Shown here piece after piece: positions 26,600 through 35,544 of a stretch of 64,000 bases of DNA. A program made the position numbers and the translations under genes. Below the pieces are notes generated by a model that saw nothing but the letters and a program-made list of their open reading frames with translations, had not been told where the DNA came from and ran no database searches. The DNA comes from Thiodiazotropha sp040791665 (GTDB lineage Bacteria > Pseudomonadota > Gammaproteobacteria > Chromatiales > Chromatiaceae): the NCBI GenBank assembly GCA_040791665.1, contig JBFNNX010000016.1, positions 372,001-436,000 of the forward strand, in the 5' to 3' direction. Within the stretch, counting starts at the first letter, position 1, and each line of letters opens with the position of its first letter.

Positions 26600-27508
26600 A
26601 TGAACAGATTCATCGGAATCGCATCGTGCGCCCTCCTGCTTCCACTGTTTACAGTGGCTTTACCCTGTGTCAGCGACGAAAGGCCTTCAAAGCTGGCGGA
26701 TATTCATCTGCACTGGAAATGGAATCAGAAAGAGGTCACGGAACCGGAACAGGCTATCAATATCCTGCGCGACAACAATGTCACCCTTGCGGTTGTGACC
26801 GGCACACCCCCTGAACTGGCGCTTGAGCTACAGCGGTTGGCACCCGACATAGTGATACCTATTTATGGGATCTATAAGGATGGTATCGACTGGTCGAACT
26901 GGTATCGCGATACCGAATTGGTTGGGCGTGTCCGAGTGGCATTGGAATCGGGTATGTACCGGGGCATTGGTGAGCTTCACATGATCAGTGGCTTTATCAG
27001 TGATTGGAGGAATCCGAATATCTCCGGTCTGTTTGAACTGGCAGCGGAGTTTGATGTGCCGGTGCTTGTGCACACGGAATTTTCCAGGGCAGATTATCTG
27101 ATTGGCTTCTGCGGCGCACATCCGGCAACCCGCTTTCTGTGGGCGCATGCCGGTTCGATTCTGCCGCCGGATGAGGTTGCACGCGCATTGAGACATTGTG
27201 CAAATCTGAGTGCAGAGCTGTCAGCTCGTGATCCATGGCGGCATGTGGGAAGACCTATTTATGAGAGGGGGGCCCTGAAAACCGAATGGAGGGATCTCGT
27301 GATCGCCTACGCGGACCGATTCATGATCGGCTCCGACCCGGTTTGGCCGGTAGAACAACTCAATCCCTGGGACGAACCTGATAGCGGCTGGCAGGAGCTG
27401 TCACGTTTCCTCGACTTTCATCGTGAATGGTTAAAGCAGCTACCAGCCGAGGCCGCCCAAAAGGTGCGTTACCAAAATGCAATTGATTATTTCAAGAGGC
27501 GACAGTAA
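26600..27508 (+). CDS. Secreted amidohydrolase-family protein
   Basis: A 302-residue protein with a signal peptide (cleavage near ALPCVS-DER or as a lipoprotein-like Cys23) and the amidohydrolase-2 barrel: metal-binding DIHLHW near residue 34, VLVHTEF, WAHAGS and GSDPVWP near the C-terminus. The family includes decarboxylases and lactone hydrolases acting on aromatic or other small compounds. The substrate is unknown. It is divergent from the NHL gene with under 80 bases between starts. Confidence 0.75.
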   Translation: MNRFIGIASCALLLPLFTVALPCVSDERPSKLADIHLHWKWNQKEVTEPEQAINILRDNNVTLAVVTGTPPELALELQRLAPDIVIPIYGIYKDGIDWSNWYRDTELVGRVRVALESGMYRGIGELHMISGFISDWRNPNISGLFELAAEFDVPVLVHTEFSRADYLIGFCGAHPATRFLWAHAGSILPPDEVARALRHCANLSAELSARDPWRHVGRPIYERGALKTEWRDLVIAYADRFMIGSDPVWPVEQLNPWDEPDSGWQELSRFLDFHREWLKQLPAEAAQKVRYQNAIDYFKRRQ

Positions 27509-27869
27509 TCTTGATCCGGTTCCCGGATTTTCTGTCTAACCGATTAAACAAATTTCTGCTTATGGCGGGAGTGGGGCATGACCCATTTACGACTAAAAGG
27601 AACATTAATGTATTTAATCGAACGACATCCAATCTCTCGGTGAAGCTGGTAATCAATGATTTAAGTAAATGCCGCACAGCATAGCTTAGCGTCTCAGTGA
27701 GCGATTGCGAATACATTTATTCGCAGGGTCAAATTTTTGCAGAATTACTAAAATATTGTATTAATTAGAAATAATTAAAATATGTAACAGAAGATGGAAC
27801 TCTTCATGGAGAGATGATGCCTACAACAGTTAGTTGAAAGGAGACCTAATCTCAGCAATACTCAAAGCT
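27509..27869. other. A+T-rich left edge of the copper island
   Basis: About 360 bases, strongly A+T-rich from 27720 to 27800. A ribosome-site-like AAAGGAG stands at 27836-27842 but is about 30 bases from the nearest ATG in frame. No integrase, IS or direct repeat was seen at this boundary. Confidence 0.5.
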
Positions 27870-28253
27870 ATGCACCGACTTTCCCGCAAACTGTTTGCAG
27901 TTCTACTCTCTCTACTGCTGGGTTTGATCCCACTGCAGGGTGCGATGGGCGGTTTTATCTCACCCCTCAAGCAGAAGGGCGGGGAGCATCAGTATCAGAT
28001 AGAAGCTCACCATGAGGCTGGTATGATTATGATGAATGATCATGCCGCAGAATTGAATTGTGGCCAACACAGTACAGATGCTGGATATGATGGAAATAGC
28101 TGCTCATTCGGTCATTGCGTTTCCTGCCTCTTGGCACTACTCCCAGATTTCTTTTTCCCCACACTCCATACTGCTGTCTCTATAGTCATTCAAACGGACA
28201 GCGACCTGCTAAATCAAACTGTTTCATCACTCTTCCGCCCGCCCAGGGCCTGA
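27870..28253 (+). CDS. Cys/His-rich small exported protein (DUF2946-like)
   Basis: About 127 residues with a signal peptide (LFAVLLSLLLGLIPLQGAMG), a His/Met-containing middle and a CSFGHCVSCL motif near residue 90 followed by a hydrophobic segment. Size, layout and the GHCxxCL motif recall DUF2946 proteins, which often sit beside copper genes. The start is uncertain; a TTG at 27834 next to AAAGGAG would add 12 residues. It is the first gene before the multicopper oxidase, so a copper role is likely by context. Confidence 0.55.
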   Translation: MHRLSRKLFAVLLSLLLGLIPLQGAMGGFISPLKQKGGEHQYQIEAHHEAGMIMMNDHAAELNCGQHSTDAGYDGNSCSFGHCVSCLLALLPDFFFPTLHTAVSIVIQTDSDLLNQTVSSLFRPPRA

Positions 28254-28375
28254 ATTCTTCAGCTTGTGATCACTGTTTTCAGTGATCGCCGAACGATATT
28301 CCCATACGGATAATTTCTAGATACATACCAGCGACCTTGCGTCGGTGGTCTGATGTGCAGAGGAAGAAACAATCG

Positions 28376-30268
28376 ATGAGTGACAATCATGATCCAGCAA
28401 ATAGCGGTGGCGTCTGTCTGACGCGCCGTCGATTCGTCAAAGGGCTGGCACTGGGTGGCGCCTTCACTAGTCTTGGTTTAGGTGGGCATGTGTTTTCAGC
28501 CACCATGAAACAACCAGGAGCACAGACACTGCGGGGTACCGATTTCGACTTGACCCTTGCCGAGCAGGCGGTCAACTTTACCGGCGCTCCCCGTGTGGCC
28601 ACGACGGTGAACGGTTCTCTGCCGGCGCCCATTCTGCGCTGGCGCGAGGGAGACACGGTAACCCTGCGAGTGACCAATCTCCTGCCAGAGACCAGTTCAA
28701 TCCACTGGCACGGTATCATCCTGCCCAGCGGCATGGATGGGGTGCCGAACATCTCCGACAGTTTCCAGGGTATCCCCCCGGGCGAAACCTTCATCTATCG
28801 TTTTCCCGTGATCCAGAGCGGCACCTATTGGTACCACAGCCACTCCGGCTTTCAGGAGCAGACCGGCCTCTACGGCCCGATTGTGGTCGATCCCCAGCAG
28901 GCGGACCCGGTTGCCTACGACCGGGACTATGTTGTGATGTTCTCCGATTGGACAGACGAGGATCCCAACGACGTCTACCGCAAGCTTAAGAAGCTCAGTC
29001 ACTACTATAACTTCAACGAACGCACCCATGCCGATCTGATGCGGGATATCGAGACCAAGGGGCTGGAAGCCACCTGGAGCGATCGCAAGATGTGGAACCA
29101 GATGCGCATGAGCCAACGCGATCTCTCCGATGTCACCGGTTACACCTATACCTTCCTCACCAACGGCCACACGCCTGCCGATGGCTGGACCGGGTTGTTC
29201 AGGAAGGGGGAAAAGGTGCGTCTGCGCTTCATCAACGGTTCGGCAATGACTTTTTTCGATGTGCGCATCCCGGGGCTGAAGATGACGGTGGTGGCCGCCG
29301 ACGGACAGGATGTGGAACCCGTGACGGTTGATGAGCTCCGTCTCGGGGTGGCCGAGACTTACGACGTCATCGTCGAGCCCATGCACGACATGGCCTACAC
29401 GATCTTCGCGCAGGATAGTGCCCGCACCGGCTACGCCCGGGGAACTTTGACGCCCGATCTTTCGATGACCGCAGAGATCCCCGAGATGGATCCGGTACCC
29501 AATCTCGGTCATAACGACATGGGAATGGCAATGCACGCCATGGGGCACGACGCTCACGACATGGGCGGTATGGACCACAGTCAGCACACCATGTCAGGCA
29601 GCCCCGGTATGGAGGGGATGGATCACAGCCAACATACGATGCCGGATGGTGGCGTCATGGCAGGTATGGACCACAGCCAACATGAAATGAGGATGGGTGG
29701 CGGCGCGAATGGAAATACTCTGAAGCCGAACCCTTCCGACTTCACTGCCGGTCCCGTCACCCATGCCGAGACCGAATACGGCCCTCATATCGACATGCGC
29801 ACCGATGCCCCGCAATACCGGCTGGACGATCCCGGCGTCGGTCTGCGCAACAATGGCCGCCGCGTGTTGACCTATGCCGACCTAAGCAACCTGCGCATCT
29901 CCCCGGACCTGCGCGAACCGGACCGGGAGATCGAACTGCATCTCACCGGCAATATGAGTCGCTACATGTGGTCGATCAACGGCGTGAAGTTCGCCGACGC
30001 CGAGCCATTGCGATGGAAACTGGGCGAGCGACTACGCATCACCTTCGTCAACGACACCATGATGAACCATCCGATGCACCTGCATGGCATGTGGAGCGAC
30101 CTGGAGACGGGCGACAACAACTTCCTGCCGCGCAAGCACACGGTGATCGTGCAGCCGGGTTCCCGCATCAGTTACCGGGTGACCGTGGACGCGGAAGGGG
30201 GTTGGGCCTACCACTGCCATCTGCTCTACCACATGCTCGGCATGTTCCGCACAGTGATCGTCAGTTGA
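28376..30268 (+). CDS. copA: Copper resistance multicopper oxidase CopA/PcoA
   Basis: A 630-residue periplasmic oxidase. The ATG at 28376 is preceded by AGAGGAAG and opens a Tat signal (TRRRFVKGLALGGA). Copper sites are complete: HWHGIILP, WYHSHSGFQEQ, HPMHLHGMW and HCHLLYHMLGMF. A Met/His-rich loop with three MDHSQH units lies at about residues 410-440 (29570-29690) and probably gathers Cu(I). The family oxidises Cu(I) in the periplasm. copB follows 13 bases later. Confidence 0.94.
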   Translation: MSDNHDPANSGGVCLTRRRFVKGLALGGAFTSLGLGGHVFSATMKQPGAQTLRGTDFDLTLAEQAVNFTGAPRVATTVNGSLPAPILRWREGDTVTLRVTNLLPETSSIHWHGIILPSGMDGVPNISDSFQGIPPGETFIYRFPVIQSGTYWYHSHSGFQEQTGLYGPIVVDPQQADPVAYDRDYVVMFSDWTDEDPNDVYRKLKKLSHYYNFNERTHADLMRDIETKGLEATWSDRKMWNQMRMSQRDLSDVTGYTYTFLTNGHTPADGWTGLFRKGEKVRLRFINGSAMTFFDVRIPGLKMTVVAADGQDVEPVTVDELRLGVAETYDVIVEPMHDMAYTIFAQDSARTGYARGTLTPDLSMTAEIPEMDPVPNLGHNDMGMAMHAMGHDAHDMGGMDHSQHTMSGSPGMEGMDHSQHTMPDGGVMAGMDHSQHEMRMGGGANGNTLKPNPSDFTAGPVTHAETEYGPHIDMRTDAPQYRLDDPGVGLRNNGRRVLTYADLSNLRISPDLREPDREIELHLTGNMSRYMWSINGVKFADAEPLRWKLGERLRITFVNDTMMNHPMHLHGMWSDLETGDNNFLPRKHTVIVQPGSRISYRVTVDAEGGWAYHCHLLYHMLGMFRTVIVS

Positions 30269-30281
30269 GGAGGTATAGCGA

Positions 30282-30980
30282 ATGAAAAGAACAACAGTTT
30301 TCCTGCTGGCGATGGGGCTGTCGCTACCGCTCTTCGCCAGCGGCAAGGACGATCCGCTGATCTCCAAAGTCATGATCGACCAACTGGAGACGCGCATCAC
30401 CGACGGCCCCAATCCGCTGGTGCTTGAGGCGGAAGCCTGGATCGGTTACGACCTGCACAAGTTCTGGTTCAAGACGGATGTGGAACGGGTAGACGGCGAA
30501 ACCGAGGAGGCGGAAGTGCAGCTGCTCTACAGTCGCGCGATCGCGCCATTCTGGGATTTCCAGGCCGGTTGGCGCCGCGACATCAGGCCGAAGCCGAACC
30601 GGGACTATCTGGCCCTCGCCTTCAAGGGATTGGCGCCCTACCTCTTCGAGGTCGATGCAGGCCTCTTCATTGGCGAGTCGGGACGAGTCAATGCGCGCCT
30701 GGATGCGGAGTACGAGTACATGTTCACTCAGAAATGGATACTGTCGCCCGAGCTCTCGATGAATCTCTACAGCAAGGACGACAACGAGCGGGGCATCGGT
30801 TCCGGATTCTCCGACATGTCGCTCGGACTGCGGCTGCGTTACGAGATTCGGCGCGAGTTCGCACCCTATGTTGGTGTGAACTGGAGCAAAAAGTTCGGTG
30901 AGACGGCCGACTTCGCCAAGGACGAGGGAGAGGATTCCAGCGACACGCAGATCGTGGTCGGTATACGCGCATGGTTGTGA
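30282..30980 (+). CDS. copB: Copper resistance outer-membrane protein CopB/PcoB
   Basis: A 232-residue protein with signal peptide (cleavage near LFA-SGK) and a beta-barrel of CopB/PcoB type: LEAEAWIGYDLHKFWFK, LLYSRAIAPFWDFQAGWRRD (in part), AEYEYMFTQKWILSPE and the C-terminal VGIRAWL. The usual Met-rich N-terminal segment is absent, so it is shorter than PcoB (about 296). It forms an operon with copA and an AGGAGG site precedes the ATG. Confidence 0.9.
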   Translation: MKRTTVFLLAMGLSLPLFASGKDDPLISKVMIDQLETRITDGPNPLVLEAEAWIGYDLHKFWFKTDVERVDGETEEAEVQLLYSRAIAPFWDFQAGWRRDIRPKPNRDYLALAFKGLAPYLFEVDAGLFIGESGRVNARLDAEYEYMFTQKWILSPELSMNLYSKDDNERGIGSGFSDMSLGLRLRYEIRREFAPYVGVNWSKKFGETADFAKDEGEDSSDTQIVVGIRAWL

Positions 30981-31044
30981 CGTTATCAACCAACATCCAT
31001 GGCGCCGCATTACAGGGAACGAATGTTGCGATGGCGAAAAGAAT

Positions 31045-31194
31045 ATGAAAAGCATGAAGAGACGACCGCCACTCAATGGCACCGCTCACCCCTGGCATCA
31101 CCCCTTATCCGTTCTGCGCCGAACGGTCAGGCTAGGAGGCAGCATGCCATTGATGGCAGGACTTCTTCGAGCAGAAATCAATAGGAGTCAATAA
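31045..31194 (+). CDS. Possible 49-residue ORF between copB and DUF4399 gene
   Basis: A frame of 49 residues (MKSMKRRPPLNG...) with a weak hydrophobic patch (LGGSMPLMAGLL), ending two bases before the next ATG. Its stop is coupled to the next ribosome site region (AATAGGAG). No clear ribosome site of its own and no family recognised. It may be real or simply leader. Confidence 0.25.
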   Translation: MKSMKRRPPLNGTAHPWHHPLSVLRRTVRLGGSMPLMAGLLRAEINRSQ

Positions 31195-31196
31195 AG

Positions 31197-31625
31197 ATGA
31201 AGTGGACTGTGGTTCTACTAAGCGTCATGGCACTGCTGTTGTCATCACCTATTTCTTGGGCTCATACCCCGCCGAAGCACGCCAAGGTCTATTTCATTGG
31301 CCTTTCGGACGGCGACGTGGTGAAGAGTCCGTTTGAGGTAAAGTTCGGCATTCAGGGCTTCGGTATTACACCAGCCGGTACCGAAGGCAAACGGCGACAC
31401 ACGGCGGGGCATCACCATCTGCTTATAGATGTGGAAACACTGCCCGATCTGGACGGCCCGATTCCCAGGGATGAACACCATCTGCACTTCGATGGTGGAG
31501 AGACGGGGGTAGTGCTGGATCTGCCGCCTGGCATCCACACCCTGCAATTGCTGCTGGGAGACGAGGATCATGAACCGCAGGACCCTGTTTTGATGTCGGA
31601 AAAAATTACTGTGAGGGTTAAGTGA
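31197..31625 (+). CDS. DUF4399 periplasmic protein
   Basis: A 142-residue exported protein (signal to about SWA-HTP). The mature part is the DUF4399 domain: VYFIGLSDGDVVKSPFEVKFG, RRHTAGHHHLLID and GIHTLQLLLGDEDHEPQDP (fragments). The many His residues (HHH, HHLHF, DEDHEP) make metal binding plausible. The function of the family is unknown; the neighbourhood points to copper. An AGGAG ribosome site precedes it. Confidence 0.8.
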   Translation: MKWTVVLLSVMALLLSSPISWAHTPPKHAKVYFIGLSDGDVVKSPFEVKFGIQGFGITPAGTEGKRRHTAGHHHLLIDVETLPDLDGPIPRDEHHLHFDGGETGVVLDLPPGIHTLQLLLGDEDHEPQDPVLMSEKITVRVK

Positions 31626-31712
31626 ATCGGTTTGCAATCGCCCTATCCGGTATTTCCGCAATTCATTGACGATCAATAGCGAATAGCTATTGCCAAACAT
31701 ATTAACAAGGAC

Positions 31713-31744
31713 TTGACCTGTGCGTAACGCACAGGTTTTAGACT
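31713..31744 (+). promoter_or_regulatory. MerR-type promoter with a perfect operator
   Basis: -35 TTGACC (31713-31718) and -10 TAGACT (31739-31744) are separated by 20 bases, the over-long spacing typical of MerR-activated promoters. Between them lies a perfect 21-base palindrome at 31716-31736, half-site ACCTGTGCGT. It precedes merR and the P-type ATPase, so the regulator probably controls both. Confidence 0.85.
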
Positions 31745-31775
31745 TTGGACAGAAAGGCAGAGAGGAGTGTTTCCG

Positions 31776-32195
31776 ATGTTGACAGTCAACAAGCTTGCGA
31801 AGCAGGGTGAGGTGCCCACTCATGTGGTGCGCTATTACGTACGTATCGGTTTACTACAGCCTGTAGGACAGCAAGAGAACGGCTATCGATTGTTCGCATC
31901 ACAGGATGTGGCAAGGCTGCGTTTTATTCGTATGGCGAAGCATCTTGGATTTACCTTGAACGAGATCAAGCAAATCATCTGTAATGCGGATAAAGGCGAA
32001 TCTCCCTGTGACGATGTGAGGTCGATCATCAGGCATCGTTTGGTGGAAAACAGCATAAAAATAGAGGAGATGATCGCCCTGCAGCGTCGCATGGAAGGGG
32101 CGCTGGAACACTGGGAATCGATACCGAACGGAATACCTGACGGGGACAGTATCTGCCGTCTCATCGAGTCATTCGAAGATAGCGCGGTGCAGTAG
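31776..32195 (+). CDS. MerR-family metal-responsive regulator
   Basis: A 139-residue regulator: N-terminal winged helix (LTVNKLAKQGEVPTHVVRYY, GLLQP, NGYRLF), a dimer helix and a C-terminal metal region. Cys residues at ICNADKGESPC and SICRLIES fit a ZntR/CadR/PbrR-like sensor rather than classic CueR, whose CxxxxxxxC loop I do not see clearly. The ATG at 31776 follows AGAGGAG. It sits behind a perfect operator and ahead of the ATPase, so it senses a metal pumped by that ATPase. Confidence 0.88.
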   Translation: MLTVNKLAKQGEVPTHVVRYYVRIGLLQPVGQQENGYRLFASQDVARLRFIRMAKHLGFTLNEIKQIICNADKGESPCDDVRSIIRHRLVENSIKIEEMIALQRRMEGALEHWESIPNGIPDGDSICRLIESFEDSAVQ

Positions 32196-32269
32196 CAATC
32201 ATGCCGTCAAACGAAAGGTAGTATGGTCGACAACCATGGCACTGTCGGTGCTAGTGTAAGGAGACGACA

Positions 32270-34660
32270 ATGGGACATCCTGCCGTTAATCAACAGGAAA
32301 CCCTGATTGAAACCGACCCCGTGTGCGGTATGGCGGTATCGGAAACGAGTCGATACCGGTTCAGCCACCAGGATATCGAATATCGCTTCTGCAGCGAAGG
32401 TTGCAGAACCCGGTTCTCAGACGATCCCTCACGCTATTTACATGGCGACGACGAGCGATTAGATCAGCAATGCCATGATCAACATGGCCATGGCCATCGC
32501 CAGACCCACATCAACGAAAAAACGGATCGAGACCATAGCGGCAGTACTGTCTATACCTGCCCGATGCATCCGGAAATAGTTCAGGATCACCCGGGTAGCT
32601 GTCCTAAGTGTGGTATGGCCCTGGAACCGCGCACCACCGTAGCCATGGAGGAAAAGAGCGAAGAGCTGATCGACATGAGTCGGCGTTTCTGGGTGAGCGC
32701 CGTACTGGCCCTGCCGGTTTTCCTACTGGCCATGGTGGCGGATCTCACTCCGCATTGGCTGCCGGTCGGTCTCTCCATGAAGACGGTGCAGTGGATCGAG
32801 TTCGCTCTCGCCACGCCAGTTGTCTTATGGGGTGGTTGGCCGTTTTTCGTGCGCGGCTGGCAGTCGCTTGTGAGCCGGAACCTCAACATGTTCACCCTGA
32901 TCGGGCTCGGTGTTGCGATGGCCTGGAGCTACAGTGTGATCGCCCTGCTGTTTCCCGCCATCTTTCCGCTCAATATGCGACACGAAGGCGGCACGGTCCC
33001 GGTCTACTTCGAAGCTGCCGCCGTGATAACTGCGCTGGTGCTGTTGGGCCAGGTGTTGGAACTGCAGGCCCGCAGTCGCACCAATGCAGCCATCAAACTA
33101 CTCTTGGGACTGGCACCGAAAACCGCGCGCATCGTGCGTGGTGACGGCAGCGAGGAGGATATCCCGTTGGATCGTGTCGTGCGCGGAGATACCCTGCGCA
33201 TCCGGCCGGGTGAGAAGGTCCCGGTGGATGGAGTGGTCACCGATGGATTCAGTGCCGTCGACGAATCAATGGTGACGGGAGAACCGATGCCGGTCGAGAA
33301 GCATGTGGGAGACCGGGTGATCGGCGCCACGGTAAACGGCACCGGCGGCCTGCTGATGCGGGCGGAGAAAGTGGGCGGCGACACCCTGCTGGCGCAGATC
33401 GTGCGAATGGTGAGCGAAGCCCAACGCTCGCGCGCCCCAATCCAGAAGCTGGCGGATGTGGTTGCCGGCTACTTCGTGCCGGCGGTGGTGGTGATTTCTG
33501 TGATCACGCTGATCGTCTGGGGCTTTTTCGGACCGGAACCCCGATTGGCCCACGCCATCATCAATGCGGTTGCGGTGCTCATTATCGCGTGCCCCTGCGC
33601 CTTGGGATTGGCCACACCCATGTCGATCATGGTCGGTACCGGCAAGGGGGCGAGCCTGGGTGTGTTGATCAAGAGTGCCGAGGCGCTCGAAATATTGGAG
33701 AAGGTCGATACCCTGGTGGTGGATAAGACCGGCACCCTGACCGAAGGAAAACCAGAATTGGTTTCGGTGCAGGTCAGTGATGGTTTCGATGAGAATGAGG
33801 TGTTGCGCCTTGCCGCCTCCCTTGAACGGGCCAGCGAGCATCCGCTGGCGGAGGCTATTGTGCGTGGCGCTGAGGAGCGGGACGTTCTGTTAATGTCCGC
33901 AGACCATTTCGAATCGATCACCGGCCAGGGTGTAATCGGCACTATCGGTGGCCGGATGGTCGCACTTGGCAATCTCAAGTTGTTGGAAGGTCTCAAGGTG
34001 GTACCAGGCGGGCTGCCGGTTCAAGCCAAAGAAAATCGTGAAAGCGGACAGACTGTTATGTACCTGGCCGTCGATGGTCAAGCCGCCGGCGTGCTCGGAG
34101 TGACTGACCCTGTTAAGACATCCTCGGCGCAGGCGATTGCAGATCTGAGGCAAGAGGGCGTAGAGGTGGTCATGCTGACAGGCGACAATCCTGTCACGGC
34201 AAGGGCAGTAGCAGACAAGCTGGGTATTGATCGGGTTGAGGCCGAGGTGCTGCCGGAGCAGAAGGCCGAGACCGTCAAGAGACTCCAGGCTGAGGGACGT
34301 ACGGTCGCCATGGCGGGCGACGGTATTAACGACGCACCGGCCCTGGCGCAGTCCCATGTCGGCATCGCCATGGGCACAGGAACCGATGTGGCGATGGAAA
34401 GCGCCGATGTTACCCTAGTGAAGGGCGACCTCACTGGCATCGTGCGGGCTCGGCGGCTTAGTCGGGCGACCATGCGAAATATCCGCCAGAATCTGTTCTT
34501 TGCCTTTATCTACAATTCGCTGGGCGTTCCCGTAGCGGCGGGTGTGCTGTATCCGGTTTTCGGTTTGTTACTTTCACCAATCATCGCGGCGGCAGCCATG
34601 AGTTTCAGTTCGGTGTCGGTCATCGGCAATGCGCTCAGACTCAAAGGCGTGCGACTATAA
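32270..34660 (+). CDS. Copper/silver P1B-type ATPase with YHS domain
   Basis: A 796-residue exporter. The N-terminus has a YHS domain (DPVCGMAVSE, FCSEGC), a His-rich linker (HDQHGHGHRQTH) and a heavy-metal-binding domain (YTCPMHPEIVQ, CPKCGM) in place of HMA domains. The core has TGEPMPVEK, ACPCALGLATP (membrane CPC metal site, copper type), DKTGTLTEG (catalytic Asp), and the hinge GDGINDAPAL. It moves Cu(I)/Ag(I) to the periplasm. Similar proteins are called CopA, CopB or SilP. It follows merR directly. Confidence 0.93.
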   Translation: MGHPAVNQQETLIETDPVCGMAVSETSRYRFSHQDIEYRFCSEGCRTRFSDDPSRYLHGDDERLDQQCHDQHGHGHRQTHINEKTDRDHSGSTVYTCPMHPEIVQDHPGSCPKCGMALEPRTTVAMEEKSEELIDMSRRFWVSAVLALPVFLLAMVADLTPHWLPVGLSMKTVQWIEFALATPVVLWGGWPFFVRGWQSLVSRNLNMFTLIGLGVAMAWSYSVIALLFPAIFPLNMRHEGGTVPVYFEAAAVITALVLLGQVLELQARSRTNAAIKLLLGLAPKTARIVRGDGSEEDIPLDRVVRGDTLRIRPGEKVPVDGVVTDGFSAVDESMVTGEPMPVEKHVGDRVIGATVNGTGGLLMRAEKVGGDTLLAQIVRMVSEAQRSRAPIQKLADVVAGYFVPAVVVISVITLIVWGFFGPEPRLAHAIINAVAVLIIACPCALGLATPMSIMVGTGKGASLGVLIKSAEALEILEKVDTLVVDKTGTLTEGKPELVSVQVSDGFDENEVLRLAASLERASEHPLAEAIVRGAEERDVLLMSADHFESITGQGVIGTIGGRMVALGNLKLLEGLKVVPGGLPVQAKENRESGQTVMYLAVDGQAAGVLGVTDPVKTSSAQAIADLRQEGVEVVMLTGDNPVTARAVADKLGIDRVEAEVLPEQKAETVKRLQAEGRTVAMAGDGINDAPALAQSHVGIAMGTGTDVAMESADVTLVKGDLTGIVRARRLSRATMRNIRQNLFFAFIYNSLGVPVAAGVLYPVFGLLLSPIIAAAAMSFSSVSVIGNALRLKGVRL

Positions 34661-34675
34661 GGGGGGTGATCTGTG

Positions 34676-34897
34676 ATGCATGACGGATTTGGGTTCGGTT
34701 TTGGCGGAGGCTTAATGTGGCTGTTCTGGATCGGCTTGATCATTCTGATCGTATGGGCCGTGAAAGCGACGGCGGGTGGCAAGAGTACCCCTTCAGAAAG
34801 GCATAAATCTGCGTTAGACATACTGAAAGAGCGTTATGCCAAAGGAGAGATTGATCGGGAGGAATTCGAACAGAAGCGGAAGGACTTAACCGATTGA
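34676..34897 (+). CDS. Small SHOCT-domain membrane protein
   Basis: A 73-residue protein with one membrane helix (LMWLFWIGLIILIVWAV) and a C-terminal SHOCT motif (LDILKERYAKGEIDREEFEQ). SHOCT peptides are common beside copper ATPases and are thought to mediate oligomerisation. The ATG at 34676 follows AAGGGGGG. It follows the ATPase by 15 bases. Confidence 0.85.
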   Translation: MHDGFGFGFGGGLMWLFWIGLIILIVWAVKATAGGKSTPSERHKSALDILKERYAKGEIDREEFEQKRKDLTD

Positions 34898-34916
34898 ACA
34901 GAGGACGGTGAAACGG

Positions 34917-35270
34917 ATGAACAGGCAAATATCCATGAAGCCATCAGGCCCGTGGGAGGTCAGACGTAGGATCAAGCTGCAATCCATGGGACATGCGGCA
35001 GACGCGTTGGCGGTCGAACGCGCACTCACTGAGTTGCCGGGCGTAGTGAAGGTGGCCGCGGATGTGGCAAAACATCGGGTGGTGGTGAGGTACAACGCCA
35101 GTCAGCAGAACTTTCAGAACATTGTGGAGACAATGGAAAAAACCGGCTTTCCACCGCTGAACAACTGGTGGAGCCGCTTCAAGCGTAATTGGTATCGTTC
35201 CTCCGATGAGATTACCCGGGAGAATGCCAATGCGCCGCCACCCAAATGCTGCAACAAGCCGCCGAAATAG
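34917..35270 (+). CDS. HMA-like protein lacking the CxxC metal site
   Basis: About 117 residues. Residues about 17-80 follow the HMA/CopZ pattern (RRIKLQSMGHAADALAVERA, ELPGVVKVAADVAKHRVVVRY, MEKTGFP), but the GMxCxxC motif is replaced by SMGHAAD, so it cannot bind metal in the usual way. The tail ends in CCNKPPK and may supply Cys ligands. A GTG at 34908 is an alternative start. It is downstream of the ATPase and SHOCT genes. Confidence 0.65.
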   Translation: MNRQISMKPSGPWEVRRRIKLQSMGHAADALAVERALTELPGVVKVAADVAKHRVVVRYNASQQNFQNIVETMEKTGFPPLNNWWSRFKRNWYRSSDEITRENANAPPPKCCNKPPK

Positions 35271-35284
35271 CGGTGCAGTTTGTC

Positions 35285-35494
35285 ATGACCGATACAAGGA
35301 ACGGTTCGATCGCAGACATCCTGTAGATAACCGGCCTGACTGGGTTGGCCGTCTTCATTCTCTATCAGCTTTTGCAGTCTTTCGGAGTTTTGGAGATTGT
35401 TGCGAACAGTGATCGATTGAGCAACTGGATTGCGGATCGGGAGTTTCATAGACACTGCGGACATCTAATCGACAAAGAGACAGACAACCGTTGA
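35285..35494 (+). pseudogene. Remnant resembling a TVP38/TMEM64-type membrane protein
   Basis: A frame of 70 codons interrupted by TAG at 35324-35326. After the stop it reads ITGLTGLAVFILYQLLQSFG and then a DRLSNWIAD segment, like the start of TVP38/TMEM64 proteins, which have a membrane helix then an RxWI motif. The rest of the family (five more helices) is missing. It reads as a truncated and interrupted relic. The family match is by pattern only. Confidence 0.4.
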
Positions 35495-35544
35495 ATCCTA
35501 AATCAAGCGTGTCATTGGAACTGTCTGAAAAATTAAGGTGAATC

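Noticed and set aside
27492..27716. A 74-codon minus-strand frame left of the copper island
   Set aside because: No ribosome site, no recognisable motif, overlaps the amidohydrolase end.
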